Shown here: positions 8,160 to 17,015 of the stretch, in pieces
Layout of the letters: each line of letters opens with the position of its first letter
Position numbering within the stretch: position 1 is the stretch's first letter
Assembly (NCBI GenBank): GCA_018263005.1
Contig: JADFDH010000011.1
Coordinates: forward strand, 1-20,652
Source of the DNA: Methanobacterium sp.
Lineage (GTDB): Archaea > Methanobacteriota > Methanobacteria > Methanobacteriales > Methanobacteriaceae
Length of the DNA: 20,652 bases
Reading direction: 5' to 3'
The notes under the pieces: model-generated
The model's database searches: none
What the model was told of the DNA's origin: nothing
Seen by the model: only the letters and a program-made list of their open reading frames with translations
Translations under genes and position numbers: made by a program

Positions 8160-9017
8160 ATGGGATATTTAATTTGTGACACTTGCCATGGTTATTATGA
8201 ACTGAAAAATGGTGAATCACCTGAAGATTTTAGTTCTAAGTGTGAATGTGGTGGTAATTTAGAGTTTAAAGAAACAATTGGTTACAACCATGGAACGGAA
8301 AGTGAAGGTAGAGATAAAATAGTCCATGGTTACAGTTACACAGATAAAAAGAGTTTTAACTATAAAATCGTTATGGTTTTTGGCGTTGTCATTATTATTG
8401 TAGGAATAATTGGAATAGTCATGTTGAATATAATTGGGTTAATTATTGTAATAGCCGGAGCACTAGTCTGTTATTATGGGTATAATGAAGGCCGTAGTTG
8501 GATAAAAGGAGATGAAGGAGAGAAATTAGTTTCATTATATCTTGAAGATTTGCCGGGTGGTTATTTCACCTTTAATGATGTGACCATTCCTGGTGGTAAA
8601 GGGAACTTCGATCACGTAGTAATTGGGCCTACTGGGATATTTTTAATTGAAACTAAGAATTATTCTGGCTTCTTTAAGATATATGGGAATGACTGGTATA
8701 AGCGCTCTTCAGGTCAAAAAATGGAGAGAAACCCTGGTAATCAGGTTAGATTAAATGCTTTAGATTTGAGTAAATTTCTAAATAAAAAATTAGGTAGAAG
8801 AATTTGGATCACAGGTGTTGTAACTCTTATAAATAACAATTTTAAGGTAATAAAAAAACCCGAATATTACTCTGTCGTGGGAGCAAGGGATTTAACTCGG
8901 TTTATCTTACGAAACGACGATAAAATTGATAAAGAAACTGTAAATAATGTTGTTAATTTCATACAGGACTATTCTACTGAAATTTGTTACAAAAAAGAAG
9001 ATGTTGAATTAGAGTAA
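8160..9017 (+). CDS. Membrane-anchored NERD-domain protein with N-terminal zinc ribbon
   Basis: A 285-aa protein. A zinc ribbon comes first (C6-x2-C9 and C28-x-C30), then two adjacent membrane helices (about 69-107), then a NERD domain from about 117 to the mid-200s. In the NERD domain GDEGEK (117-122), D151 in NFDHVVIG, E164/K166 in FLIETKNYSG and the NPGNQVRLNA helix match the (D/E)-(D/E)xK nuclease-like core. NERD domains are nuclease-related and occur in DNA-processing and defence settings (family knowledge). The catalytic residues look intact and the nuclease part would face the cytoplasm. It ends 1 bp from the stop of the convergent nikR gene. Function on the plasmid is unknown; a defence or DNA-uptake role is a guess. 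Confidence 0.85.
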   Translation: MGYLICDTCHGYYELKNGESPEDFSSKCECGGNLEFKETIGYNHGTESEGRDKIVHGYSYTDKKSFNYKIVMVFGVVIIIVGIIGIVMLNIIGLIIVIAGALVCYYGYNEGRSWIKGDEGEKLVSLYLEDLPGGYFTFNDVTIPGGKGNFDHVVIGPTGIFLIETKNYSGFFKIYGNDWYKRSSGQKMERNPGNQVRLNALDLSKFLNKKLGRRIWITGVVTLINNNFKVIKKPEYYSVVGARDLTRFILRNDDKIDKETVNNVVNFIQDYSTEICYKKEDVELE

Positions 9018-9018
9018 A

Positions 9019-9423
9019 TTACTCTTTTAAATCAGTTGTTGTTAGTTTAGCATGTTCCACACCTTTTAGACTCATGATCTTCTCGGTGAGGTCTCGGATG
9101 TATTTTATATTTCCTTTTAGAGTTATGACTTCCAGGCAGTACTTTTTAGTCATGTGGATGTGCATGACTGCACTTATGTACTCTCTGAAATCGTGTTGGA
9201 TGTCTGTAAGGTCTTCCATTACCCCTGTATAACCATGGTCATAAATTACAGCAAGTATCCCGATACGCTCCCCCTCCATCTCATTCATCCACTGGTATCG
9301 GAGAATGTAATCTTTTAAGGCATCTCTTATGCCTTTGGATCTGGAATTGTAACCTCTTTTTTCTAAAACTTCATCGAATTCTGTTAGGACTTCCTTGGGC
9401 AGTGACATGCTAATTCTTATCAA
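9019..9423 (-). CDS. nikR: Nickel-responsive transcriptional regulator NikR
   Basis: A 134-aa protein that matches NikR along its whole length. The N-terminal ribbon-helix-helix is IRISMSLPKEVLTEFDEVLE, with RSKGIRDALKDY as the second helix. The C-terminal ACT-like nickel domain has the full high-affinity site H77, H88, H90 and C96, one residue offset from E. coli H76/H87/H89/C95. In the presence of nickel such proteins bind DNA and repress nickel uptake genes (family knowledge). The start is taken as TTG at 9423, with AAGGAGG 8 nt before it; ATG at 9408 would cut into the DNA-binding strand. No nickel transporter or urease/hydrogenase gene is in the window, so its targets are probably on the host chromosome. 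Confidence 0.95.
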   Translation of the reverse strand: MIRISMSLPKEVLTEFDEVLEKRGYNSRSKGIRDALKDYILRYQWMNEMEGERIGILAVIYDHGYTGVMEDLTDIQHDFREYISAVMHIHMTKKYCLEVITLKGNIKYIRDLTEKIMSLKGVEHAKLTTTDLKE

Positions 9424-9563
9424 AAATTTTCCTCCTTATCTACAACTGTTAATATTTAATTTTATTTAACAATTATTATTTTTCTACCACCGAAATATTC
9501 ACGAATTTTAAGTTGTGTGTTTTTTTTAAAATATTTATATGGGGTTAAATCATAACTTTATGT
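9424..9563. promoter_or_regulatory. Divergent promoter region of nikR and the membrane operon
   Basis: On the plus strand AATATTTATATGG (about 9530-9542) lies about 26 bp before the ATG at 9564, which has no ribosome-binding site, so that mRNA is probably leaderless. Nearer nikR, an inverted repeat TGTTAA-N13-TTAACA lies at about 9446-9470, upstream of the nikR AAGGAGG. It could be an operator for NikR itself; this is inference from symmetry and position. Confidence 0.45.
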
Positions 9564-10172
9564 ATGAATTTAATACAAATAAAGGAACAGATAGATGAAG
9601 GAAATAACCTTATCTTCTACAATAAAGATGTCTTCAAGTATTATGATGAATTGATGAATGATTATTTATGTATTTACTTTAATGAACCCCTACCAGTTAA
9701 AGGTAGGTTAATAGAATGTATTAACAGAGTATCTAATAGAAAAAGACCCTCGTTAAAACGTCAAACCATGGCAGAACTAAAGAAAATATTAGTTAATGAA
9801 TTACACTATGAGAAATTAATAATAATTTTCAATCACTTTGAAAGACTGACCAAGAGATCGGTCCAAATATACCAGTACCTAAACAGCCTGAAAAACGTTC
9901 AATTCATCTGTAGTTTTACTAAAAATTTTAAATCAGATGTTTACCCATTTTTTAAGACATTTATCTTAGTCAATCGAGATGAATACGAATTAAATTGTGG
10001 TAAAAGAGAGATTAATATCACATACACTATCTATGGTATTTTAAGTGTATACTGCTTTTTTATTTATTTAAAAACAGCATCCTCGATGATAATGGCCATG
10101 GTACTTATAGGTGCTGGATGGTTTGCACTAATAATCTTCAGAACCTTAATGTATGCAGGGGGCCGTTCATGA
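9564..10172 (+). CDS. Membrane protein with ATPase-like N-terminal region lacking Walker A
   Basis: A 202-aa protein, first gene of a four-gene operon. The soluble part (1-145) contains KLIIIFNHFERLTKRSVQIY, which looks like the Walker B strand of AAA/STAND ATPases (hhhhDxxxR type) except that the acidic residue is Asn. This is followed by a VQFICSF strand like a sensor-1 region. No GxxxxGK(S/T) is present, so if related it is a degenerate ATPase. Two membrane helices occupy about 150-195. Transcription is probably leaderless from the TATA box at about 9536. The stop overlaps the next start (ATGA). Family not recognised. Confidence 0.72.
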   Translation: MNLIQIKEQIDEGNNLIFYNKDVFKYYDELMNDYLCIYFNEPLPVKGRLIECINRVSNRKRPSLKRQTMAELKKILVNELHYEKLIIIFNHFERLTKRSVQIYQYLNSLKNVQFICSFTKNFKSDVYPFFKTFILVNRDEYELNCGKREINITYTIYGILSVYCFFIYLKTASSMIMAMVLIGAGWFALIIFRTLMYAGGRS

Positions 10173-10789
10173 AAAGCTACACCCACATAGCCGGAGCCAT
10201 ACTATTATTCATTACCTTCACTTATTTGACCAATCTAAACAACGTATTAATTGGTATTTTCTTTGCAGGATGGATATCAGTTTTCCCAGATATAATAGAC
10301 AAATTAATAGGAAAACACAGAGGATACGGACACTCATTAATCTGGTTAATTCCTTTTTCCCTAATCTGCATATTTAATGTCAGTATAGCAGCTGCACTAG
10401 TAATAGGATTTATCTCCCACATTTTTCTAGATATTTTAACTGTTAATGGCTGCCCTATACTGTATCCGGTATCAAAAACAAATTTTGTCTGTTTTAGTAA
10501 GAAAAGAAGAATAAAAACCGGTACAACACAGGATAAAGCTGTGTTTGTATTCATTTTATTCCTCCTAATTCCCTTACTGCTATTCCTGACAGGTATAGGG
10601 ACCATGTGCCAGATCTCAGAGGATCAAAATCTGGTATCTGCTACTGGCGAATCTAACACAGACAGCTCTAAAAATAATGACACAATAAAAAATAATTTTA
10701 ATCTCAATTTTGAGATAAATCAAAACATTAAAAAGAATATAACAGTAGAAAAAGTCAACGAAAATAAGACAACCATAACAATTACTTGA
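10169..10789 (+). CDS. YdjM/DUF457-like membrane metal-dependent hydrolase
   Basis: A 206-aa membrane protein. Landmarks of the family are H6 near the N-terminus, FPDIIDKL (39-46), the KHRGYGHS block (49-56) and FISHIFLDILTVNG (81-94), followed by ILYP. These His/Asp residues are the conserved metal-binding set of the YdjM/DUF457 group, which is annotated as membrane hydrolase or phosphatase-like but with poorly known substrates (family knowledge). About four membrane helices precede a polar Asn/Thr/Lys-rich tail (150-206) that probably lies outside the cell. The ATG at 10169 is used because it overlaps the upstream stop; an in-frame extension to 10118 would run through the previous gene. Confidence 0.82.
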   Translation: MKSYTHIAGAILLFITFTYLTNLNNVLIGIFFAGWISVFPDIIDKLIGKHRGYGHSLIWLIPFSLICIFNVSIAAALVIGFISHIFLDILTVNGCPILYPVSKTNFVCFSKKRRIKTGTTQDKAVFVFILFLLIPLLLFLTGIGTMCQISEDQNLVSATGESNTDSSKNNDTIKNNFNLNFEINQNIKKNITVEKVNENKTTITIT

Positions 10790-10811
10790 AAATCAAAAAG
10801 GAGGTTAAATA

Positions 10812-10985
10812 GTGAGTAAACATACAGAAATGATATTCTGCGATGCATATGGCACCTATATTAATCCAGCACAATGTGAAAACTGCAGGATAAAAAAGGA
10901 CTGTTTTAAAATAAAACTCCCTAAAAGCCAAATCTCAGAAACTAAAGACTTAGATTATAAGCACCTAGATTTCTTATTAAAATAA
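10812..10985 (+). CDS. Small Cys-rich (zinc-binding) protein
   Basis: A 57-aa protein with GTG start and a strong AAGGAGG ribosome-binding site at 10799-10804. C10, C22, C25 and C31 (FCDAYGTYINPAQCENC ... DCF) form a likely zinc knuckle. Third gene of the operon, 22 bp after the YdjM-like gene. Unknown function. Confidence 0.65.
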   Translation: MSKHTEMIFCDAYGTYINPAQCENCRIKKDCFKIKLPKSQISETKDLDYKHLDFLLK

Positions 10986-10996
10986 AGGTGATGTAA

Positions 10997-11161
10997 ATGA
11001 TTAACTTAATAATTGGAATAGCGATTTTAATTAGCTTTTGCTATATCCTCTATGAATGTCTGAAAGAAAAACGGAGCAAAAAGATTTGGATTCTTAATGG
11101 TTTTAATTTAGGGCTTGCAATTATTAATATCTCTATTTTTATTGTTTCTGTAATTCAATAG
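10997..11161 (+). CDS. Small membrane protein with two transmembrane helices
   Basis: A 54-aa protein, last of the operon, 11 bp after the Cys-rich gene, with a GGTGAT ribosome-binding site. Helices at about 2-18 and 34-53 are separated by a basic turn (KEKRSKK), giving a hairpin with the turn in the cytoplasm. It probably works with the other membrane proteins of the operon. No family recognised. Confidence 0.6.
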   Translation: MINLIIGIAILISFCYILYECLKEKRSKKIWILNGFNLGLAIINISIFIVSVIQ

Positions 11162-11206
11162 ATATTCTCTTTCAAATCTTAAAGACGTATATTCATAGAC
11201 AAAATT

Positions 11207-11620
11207 TTATCCTTTGTTTTTGTCAATCGTCTTAAATTCATCTTCGTAGATGTATTTACCAGCAACACTAACGAAACGTTTTGGAACGACAGGCTTTTTG
11301 AACTTTTCAAAGTTTTCAAATTCTATAACGTTCATTTCTGGTTTACCCTTAGCATATTCCTGAAGTTCTTTCTTTGAAATCATCAAATTTTTACCATATT
11401 TTCCAGCTATAGAACTTGTCTTTTGTTTTCCAATAGACTTTATATCCGCCCATCCAGTGTATGCTTTTGCTCCATGAGATTCATATACTATAAATTTATC
11501 TCCTGGAGAGACTCTCCCAAGGTATGACCTACTTACAAATATTGTTTTTCCTTCATTGTATATTCTTTCTGCATATTCGGTCGGTATCGGATGAGATACA
11601 GCTACAATTTCCATATTCAT
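11207..11620 (-). CDS. DUF365 (PUA/ASCH-like) protein at the end of the type III RM operon
   Basis: A 137-aa protein. The N-terminal pattern SHPIPTEYAERIYNEGKTIF, then SYLGRVSPGDKFIVYESHGAKAYTGWADIK, and the end KPVVPKRFVSVAGKYIY match the archaeal DUF365 family as I remember it. These are small beta-barrel proteins with a PUA/ASCH-like look (inferred relation). PUA-like folds often bind RNA or modified bases. It is the last gene of the mod-res operon, overlapping the previous stop by 4 nt with a GGGGG ribosome-binding site, so it is made together with the restriction system. It could sense modified DNA or simply be a hitchhiker. Confidence 0.75.
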   Translation of the reverse strand: MNMEIVAVSHPIPTEYAERIYNEGKTIFVSRSYLGRVSPGDKFIVYESHGAKAYTGWADIKSIGKQKTSSIAGKYGKNLMISKKELQEYAKGKPEMNVIEFENFEKFKKPVVPKRFVSVAGKYIYEDEFKTIDKNKG

Positions 11621-12105
11621 TCCCCCTTAATTTTAAAATATTCAATTAAGTCATCATGAAAATCTGCCATTCCTGAATATCTATATTCTGTAAAATTCTT
11701 TGTAAATCTTTTTCCTTTAGTTTCAGAACCTGTTTTAGTTCTAGATTCGATATATTCTATTTTTTCTTTCAAAAAATCTTCATGCCAAGCATAACAGAAG
11801 GCTTGTTCATCTTTTGAACACTGGATTGATAATTTAATTTCTTCTTTTTTTATTTTCCTTTCAAATTGTCCAAAAGTTGGAAATGGAAATCCATATCCGT
11901 CGTAGTATGTATATCTTTTTTCCCAATCAAAAATAATTTTTTTCGCTGTTAAAAGGTTAATTACTGAACCATCATCTCTAAAATTTTCTACTTTGTTAAT
12001 TTCCATTTTAAGGATATTTCCTTTTGTATTAGCTACTTCATTAAAAATATCAACAAATTTCTCTAATGATCTATTATGGCCTGCATATTTATCTGGATGA
12101 TGCAT
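11617..12105 (-). CDS. Unknown protein within the type III RM operon
   Basis: A 162-aa protein, 13 bp after res and overlapping the DUF365 gene by 4 nt. It begins MHHPDKYAGHNRSLEKFV and contains KIIFDWEKRYTYYDG and IKLSIQCSKDEQAFCYAWH, alternating strands with conserved-looking acidic and Lys positions that would suit a PD-(D/E)xK-like fold, but I cannot establish the motif. It has no membrane segment and a Lys/Thr-rich C-terminal part. The ribosome-binding site is a run of seven G (12111-12117), which as a homopolymer could vary in length and change translation. Its place in the operon suggests an accessory role to restriction. Confidence 0.72.
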   Translation of the reverse strand: MHHPDKYAGHNRSLEKFVDIFNEVANTKGNILKMEINKVENFRDDGSVINLLTAKKIIFDWEKRYTYYDGYGFPFPTFGQFERKIKKEEIKLSIQCSKDEQAFCYAWHEDFLKEKIEYIESRTKTGSETKGKRFTKNFTEYRYSGMADFHDDLIEYFKIKGE

Positions 12106-12118
12106 TAAATCCCCCCCA

Positions 12119-14740
12119 TTAATTTAAATTTAATTTATCATTAAATGAGTTTATAAAATCCTGTTTTGAAGATTCAATATAAAACGGTAACCCTAATAAC
12201 TTATATTCGGTATTTTCTGCTAAAATTTCCAATACAAATTTGTCTTCTATTTCTTTTAAGAAGTCTTCTTTCCATTTATCAGTTTCTTTTAAAAATCCAG
12301 CTTTCGGTTCAATAAATACTTGGTAATGTACCCATGCCTTGGAACTGTTTTCTTTTAAAAACAAAACAAAGTCTGGCATTGTGGCTTTACCATCAGAGAA
12401 TCTGAAAATTTTAAATAAATTTTCATTTCTCAATAAATATATGTCTGAAAATTTCTTTTCTAAATTTTCCATAGTCCCATTGATAAACTGAATAAATGAT
12501 TTCTCTTCTGAAGTCCCATAATTTTCATCATATATGTACCAGTTTTTATTTTTCAAATTTAACTTCAGATTTTCATTGGAAACCGGATTGCTCATGGGAT
12601 TGCCAAATTCTTGATCAGAACCATCTTTTACATTAATATTTAAAACCTTATCCTTAACAATTTCTTCAACTTTATTTTGAACGAATAAATGAGTCCCTTT
12701 ATATTCAGTATATTCTGCTTTTATTTGTATCTCTAACTGTTTAAAAATAGTAATACAAATGTTTAACTTATCTTGAGGTGTCAAATTTTCTAATTTCTCT
12801 TTGGAACTTCTTACATCTACTTTAATTTCTTTAAGTGGTTTGATAAATTCATTTATTGATTGTATATTTGGGAAAAATTTCAATAAATTACTAAATTTAT
12901 AGAATTCAATTTTATTTAAAGCTTTTTTCAATATGGCTTCATTAAATGTCTTTAATTCAAAAGTTTTAGTAATTTTATCTTCTGTCCCGTTATTATCATC
13001 AATAAAAATGGTTTTATCCTGCATGTATCCAGATCTTAAATTTATAGGGCCATAAATTTTTTTAATGTTAATATCATCAATATCCTTAATTTTGGAACGA
13101 TCTGCTTCAATTTTTTTATTAATAAAAATAAATCCGTTTTTCCAAAAATCAGTATTTTTAATGTCGTCTTTAACTTTTACATGGAGTGTTCGTGGTTCAT
13201 TAGGGGGCATTATTCCGCTATCTATGAGAGCAAATTTTAATTCACTTAAATATCTGGGTATATATGAGCTATGATAATACAACTCCTCTAGAACTTTAAT
13301 CTCATCATCCGGCTTTTGATCATATTTTCTTTTAAATTCATTTTCATCTTCTTTTAATTTGAAAGGATAATATCTTGCTCCTCTTCCTATTAATTGAACT
13401 TCTGAAAGAGTCGTTTTTCCAGGCTGATAGGTTCCATTACTTAACCACTTTCCATCACGTGATTCGTATAATCTAACAATATCAAATAAATTTAACACAT
13501 CCCACCCTTCATTTAACATATTTACGGCAAAAATAGCCCTAATTTCATTATTTTTATCTTCTAACGAATTTAAACTAATTTGTTTATATTCGTCTATGTT
13601 ATTTGAATCTAAAAGCATACATTTTTCATCAGAAAAATCTTCTTTCAATTCAATAATTAAGTTTTCAATTGATATATCTTCATTTTCAAAATAGTGGAAT
13701 GCATCGCCTATAACTGTATCAGTTGCATTTTGTTTAATCGTGTGAAGGTCGGTTGACTTTAAATGCTTAATCTTTTCTAGGAATAAGTCAAAGTTATTTT
13801 TAGATTCTATAATAGATTTAGATTTAAAAAGAATAATTGGTTTTAAATTAATTTTATTTTTAGCAGCAATTTTTCGTCTATATTGACTTAAAATAATCGC
13901 CTGTAGCATCCGGTCGATATTATCGTAGTCTGATTGTAAGACTTTAACCTCTTTAGAGTATCCGTCTTGTCTAAACTGTTTTAGGCTGTATTCATAAATT
14001 AATTTATCATCATATTTGGCTTTAATGGATGGGTGTTCTAAATCAACAGTAGCTGTAAATTCTAACATTATATTTTGTGAATTTGAGTTGAATATTTTAG
14101 TTACTGTGTATTCCCACGTGTTTTTTGCGGTCAATTCTGTATTGCTAAGTTTATTTCGTGTCCATGCATTTATATGATGGGCTTCATCTGAAATAATTAC
14201 TAATTTTTCGTCCTTAAAATCTTCATAGGTAAGTACATTCTCTTTAGGTGTATTCAAGGAGGAATAAAGTCCTTGTATTGTAGTGAATAGTATATTGATA
14301 TCTTCTTGATTTGAAAAATCAAAGTTATTCACCTGGTTTATTTTGATATTTATTCCTTCAAATTCAATTTTTTGATTAAATAAATATTTACTGGAATTAT
14401 AGTTCAGAAAATTTTCTTTGGTTTTTTCAATAATATTATTACTATTAACGAAAAATAAGAAATTTCTGTAGCCTTTATTGTATAAATAAAGAATAAACGC
14501 AGCCATTAAAATGGTTTTTCCTGAGCCAGTTGCCATATGAAATAATAACTGGGAAGGATACAATCTACGGGGATATTTTTCTACATAGTGAATGAATCGG
14601 AATATTGCTTCCTCTTGATATTTCCTAAGCTTAAACTTAGAATTTAGATTATCTTCAATATATTCCGGAATATTATCATGAAAGATTCCTGCAATTGATA
14701 GGGAATCGTAAATCTGCCTTAAAGCATTCATTTTAATCAT
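12119..14740 (-). CDS. res: Type III restriction enzyme, Res subunit
   Basis: An 873-aa helicase-nuclease that, with Mod, cuts DNA lacking the right methylation. Superfamily 2 helicase motifs are in order: MATGSGKT (69-76), DEAHH (185-189), TAT (229-231), EGWD (411-414) and QLIGRGAR (449-456). The C-terminal endonuclease has the P-D...(E)xK pattern: PD at 789-790 and EPK at 811-813, preceded by the SEEKSF helix. The length is normal for the family and no frameshift is seen, so it should be active. The ATG follows the mod stop codon with no gap; an alternative ATG lies 9 nt later. Confidence 0.94.
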   Translation of the reverse strand: MIKMNALRQIYDSLSIAGIFHDNIPEYIEDNLNSKFKLRKYQEEAIFRFIHYVEKYPRRLYPSQLLFHMATGSGKTILMAAFILYLYNKGYRNFLFFVNSNNIIEKTKENFLNYNSSKYLFNQKIEFEGINIKINQVNNFDFSNQEDINILFTTIQGLYSSLNTPKENVLTYEDFKDEKLVIISDEAHHINAWTRNKLSNTELTAKNTWEYTVTKIFNSNSQNIMLEFTATVDLEHPSIKAKYDDKLIYEYSLKQFRQDGYSKEVKVLQSDYDNIDRMLQAIILSQYRRKIAAKNKINLKPIILFKSKSIIESKNNFDLFLEKIKHLKSTDLHTIKQNATDTVIGDAFHYFENEDISIENLIIELKEDFSDEKCMLLDSNNIDEYKQISLNSLEDKNNEIRAIFAVNMLNEGWDVLNLFDIVRLYESRDGKWLSNGTYQPGKTTLSEVQLIGRGARYYPFKLKEDENEFKRKYDQKPDDEIKVLEELYYHSSYIPRYLSELKFALIDSGIMPPNEPRTLHVKVKDDIKNTDFWKNGFIFINKKIEADRSKIKDIDDINIKKIYGPINLRSGYMQDKTIFIDDNNGTEDKITKTFELKTFNEAILKKALNKIEFYKFSNLLKFFPNIQSINEFIKPLKEIKVDVRSSKEKLENLTPQDKLNICITIFKQLEIQIKAEYTEYKGTHLFVQNKVEEIVKDKVLNINVKDGSDQEFGNPMSNPVSNENLKLNLKNKNWYIYDENYGTSEEKSFIQFINGTMENLEKKFSDIYLLRNENLFKIFRFSDGKATMPDFVLFLKENSSKAWVHYQVFIEPKAGFLKETDKWKEDFLKEIEDKFVLEILAENTEYKLLGLPFYIESSKQDFINSFNDKLNLN

Positions 14741-16735
14741 TTACACATTTTCGTAAAATTGATTGTTTAAATCGATTTCTGCATCATTTATATTATACTG
14801 TTTATCCTTAATTTCACTGTAATTAACATACAATTCGTTCATATCAAGAATGTTAATCAATAAATTTTTTTGATCATCAAAACTCAATTCAGTAAAATCT
14901 TGAATATTTTCATCAAGATCTTTAGGTTCTATTTTATAACTCAAGAAGGCATGTTCTTTCATATTTTCCCATATTTCTAATAGATTTTCTGAATTTTCAG
15001 CATCAATAATTAGTTGGATGAAGTGCTCGTTTAAAATTTTTAGTTCACCATAAATAAAGCTACCACCACCTTCCCAATTAACGGCTCTGGAAATTCCACT
15101 TGTATCTCCATTAATTACGTTTTTTAACCTAATTACAGCACTATTTCCACCATAATCTAATTGTTCGATACCAATATATTGTCTGCCCATTTTATGTGAA
15201 ACTGCAGCAGTAGATCCGCTTCCTAAGAAAAAGTCTAATACAATATCTCCTTCGTTTGTAACTAAATCTATTATCCGTTTTAGCATCTTTTCGGACTTTT
15301 TTCCACTTTTTAAAATTACTCCACCTTCAGAAGAAGGGGTCGCACCAATATCCCACCAAAAATCACTGATTAGTAATCCATAATATTTAATTCCATTTTC
15401 AAAAACTAATCTACTATTCAGATTTGTAAGCATTCCGCCCTTGTAAACTAAAATCGTTCTATTATCATCCGTTTTATATTCTTCTACAATGTTTTTTGAT
15501 TTGTTGGCATTTGCAAATTTTTTAAATTTATCTCCTGACTTTTGAATATCTGTTTTAAGTGCATATACATTTTCTGCATTTGTTAAACAATATTCTTTCA
15601 TTTTAGCAAAAAATATTTGCTTTTGTTCATTTGATAAGCCTCTCATTGTTTCTTGGTTATATAATTCATTTAATAACTTTTTTTGTATGTCTATTACTTC
15701 ATATTCATTTGCATGGTTCTTTTTTACTTCTATACGATAACTAAAATTAAAATTCATACCTTTAACATATAAGGGATTAAAACGATGTTCTGAACTTTTT
15801 TTAGAATAATATAACAAATATTCTTTCACTTTAAATAATTGTTCTCCCCGCATTACATTAATGGCATTAACACCACTTTCTGAGCCTGTTTTAACACAAA
15901 TACATTCTCTAAAATTATCTCTTCCAAATATTTCATCAAGAAGAACTTTAAGGTAAGCTTGTTCATTGTCGTCACATTGAACAAAAATAGCACCATCTTC
16001 AGCTAACAACTCTTTAGCTATTTCTAATCTATTTTTCATAAACGTAAGCCAAGTAGAATGATTAAAATTATCATTATATCTAAATTCATCATTCCCTGTA
16101 TTATAAGGCGGATCAATATAAATTAATTTAATTTTACCTTGAAATTTGTTCTTTAAAGAATGTAAAACTAATAAATTATTACCTTTTAAAATCAAATTAT
16201 CAGAAGCATTAATAGTTTCAATCTCTTGTTCCCCTTCATGGTCTATCAATTTGAAATTAGAAAAAACCTTAGGTTCTAATAATCTATCTATTTCATCCGG
16301 AGCTAAAATAACATTATGAAATTTCTCAGTTCTTTTTTGATCTATTTCTTCCTGGCCTCCTTCTAAAACACAGTCTTTATATGGCCAGGATAATACCACT
16401 TCTTTACTTTGTTTAAGGAAATTTTCATCAGTAGTTAAACCAATCTTATTTTTAAATGAAGTATATGATTCAGGTAAAAACTCTTTATTATTAATGAATT
16501 TCATGAATTTGTCATCATCAAAAATTAAAATATCGTCGATTTGTTTAAAAAAATGGGTTTTAATTTTATCGTTATCTAATAATAATTTAATTAAATCTTC
16601 ATCTTGTTTCACTGCCAATTCGGTGATTACATTCTTTAATAACCCTTCTTCTGATGTTAATCGGGGATCTTTACTTAATAATAATTGTAATTCTTCTAAA
16701 ACAGTAGTTTCATCATTATAAGTTCCTTTACTCAT
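14741..16735 (-). CDS. mod: Type III DNA methyltransferase, Mod subunit
   Basis: A 664-aa adenine methyltransferase and specificity subunit. Motif IV IDPPY (207-211, followed by NTGN) precedes the AdoMet-binding DFFLGSGST (501-509), the beta-class order seen in type III Mod proteins. The large region between them (about 215-450) would hold the target-recognition domain. The N-terminal 120 residues are helical and acidic, and the C-terminal 100 residues are helical, for contact with Res (family knowledge). A GAGGGT ribosome-binding site lies 5 nt before the ATG. First gene of the operon. No simple-sequence repeat typical of phase-variable mod genes was seen inside it. Confidence 0.94.
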   Translation of the reverse strand: MSKGTYNDETTVLEELQLLLSKDPRLTSEEGLLKNVITELAVKQDEDLIKLLLDNDKIKTHFFKQIDDILIFDDDKFMKFINNKEFLPESYTSFKNKIGLTTDENFLKQSKEVVLSWPYKDCVLEGGQEEIDQKRTEKFHNVILAPDEIDRLLEPKVFSNFKLIDHEGEQEIETINASDNLILKGNNLLVLHSLKNKFQGKIKLIYIDPPYNTGNDEFRYNDNFNHSTWLTFMKNRLEIAKELLAEDGAIFVQCDDNEQAYLKVLLDEIFGRDNFRECICVKTGSESGVNAINVMRGEQLFKVKEYLLYYSKKSSEHRFNPLYVKGMNFNFSYRIEVKKNHANEYEVIDIQKKLLNELYNQETMRGLSNEQKQIFFAKMKEYCLTNAENVYALKTDIQKSGDKFKKFANANKSKNIVEEYKTDDNRTILVYKGGMLTNLNSRLVFENGIKYYGLLISDFWWDIGATPSSEGGVILKSGKKSEKMLKRIIDLVTNEGDIVLDFFLGSGSTAAVSHKMGRQYIGIEQLDYGGNSAVIRLKNVINGDTSGISRAVNWEGGGSFIYGELKILNEHFIQLIIDAENSENLLEIWENMKEHAFLSYKIEPKDLDENIQDFTELSFDDQKNLLINILDMNELYVNYSEIKDKQYNINDAEIDLNNQFYENV

Positions 16736-17015
16736 TTATAACCCTCATATTGGAAGAGCAATTATATCCAGAATAAATTAATATATTTGCCCATTTAATT
16801 CCCCAAATAGGTTTTACATTTTTAAAAAATAAAAATTTTTTTCCTTTAATCCTCTTTGTTATCTTATATGCCTTTGAGCTGTCTCGTTTACAAGTTTATA
16901 TGCGTTTTATCTTCCTCATATTATTTGCTATTTTTATTTCAAAAGAAAAAAAATTATGTAATGTTATTTATTTTCGCTCTTACCCCTCGAACATGTGCAA
17001 AAATGCGGAGATACA
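16736..17015. other. AT-rich intergenic region before mod
   Basis: Holds the mod promoter region, with GGATATAATT on the minus strand at about 16760-16775. Otherwise it shows only long A/T runs. No coding frame or clear repeat seen. Confidence 0.5.

Noticed and set aside
10118..10168. Upstream extension of the YdjM-like gene
   Set aside because: The extra residues overlap the previous gene, while the ATG at 10169 makes the usual ATGA coupling and starts at the conserved region.
13065..13274. Short plus-strand open frame inside res
   Set aside because: Shadow of the res coding sequence with no start signal or motif.
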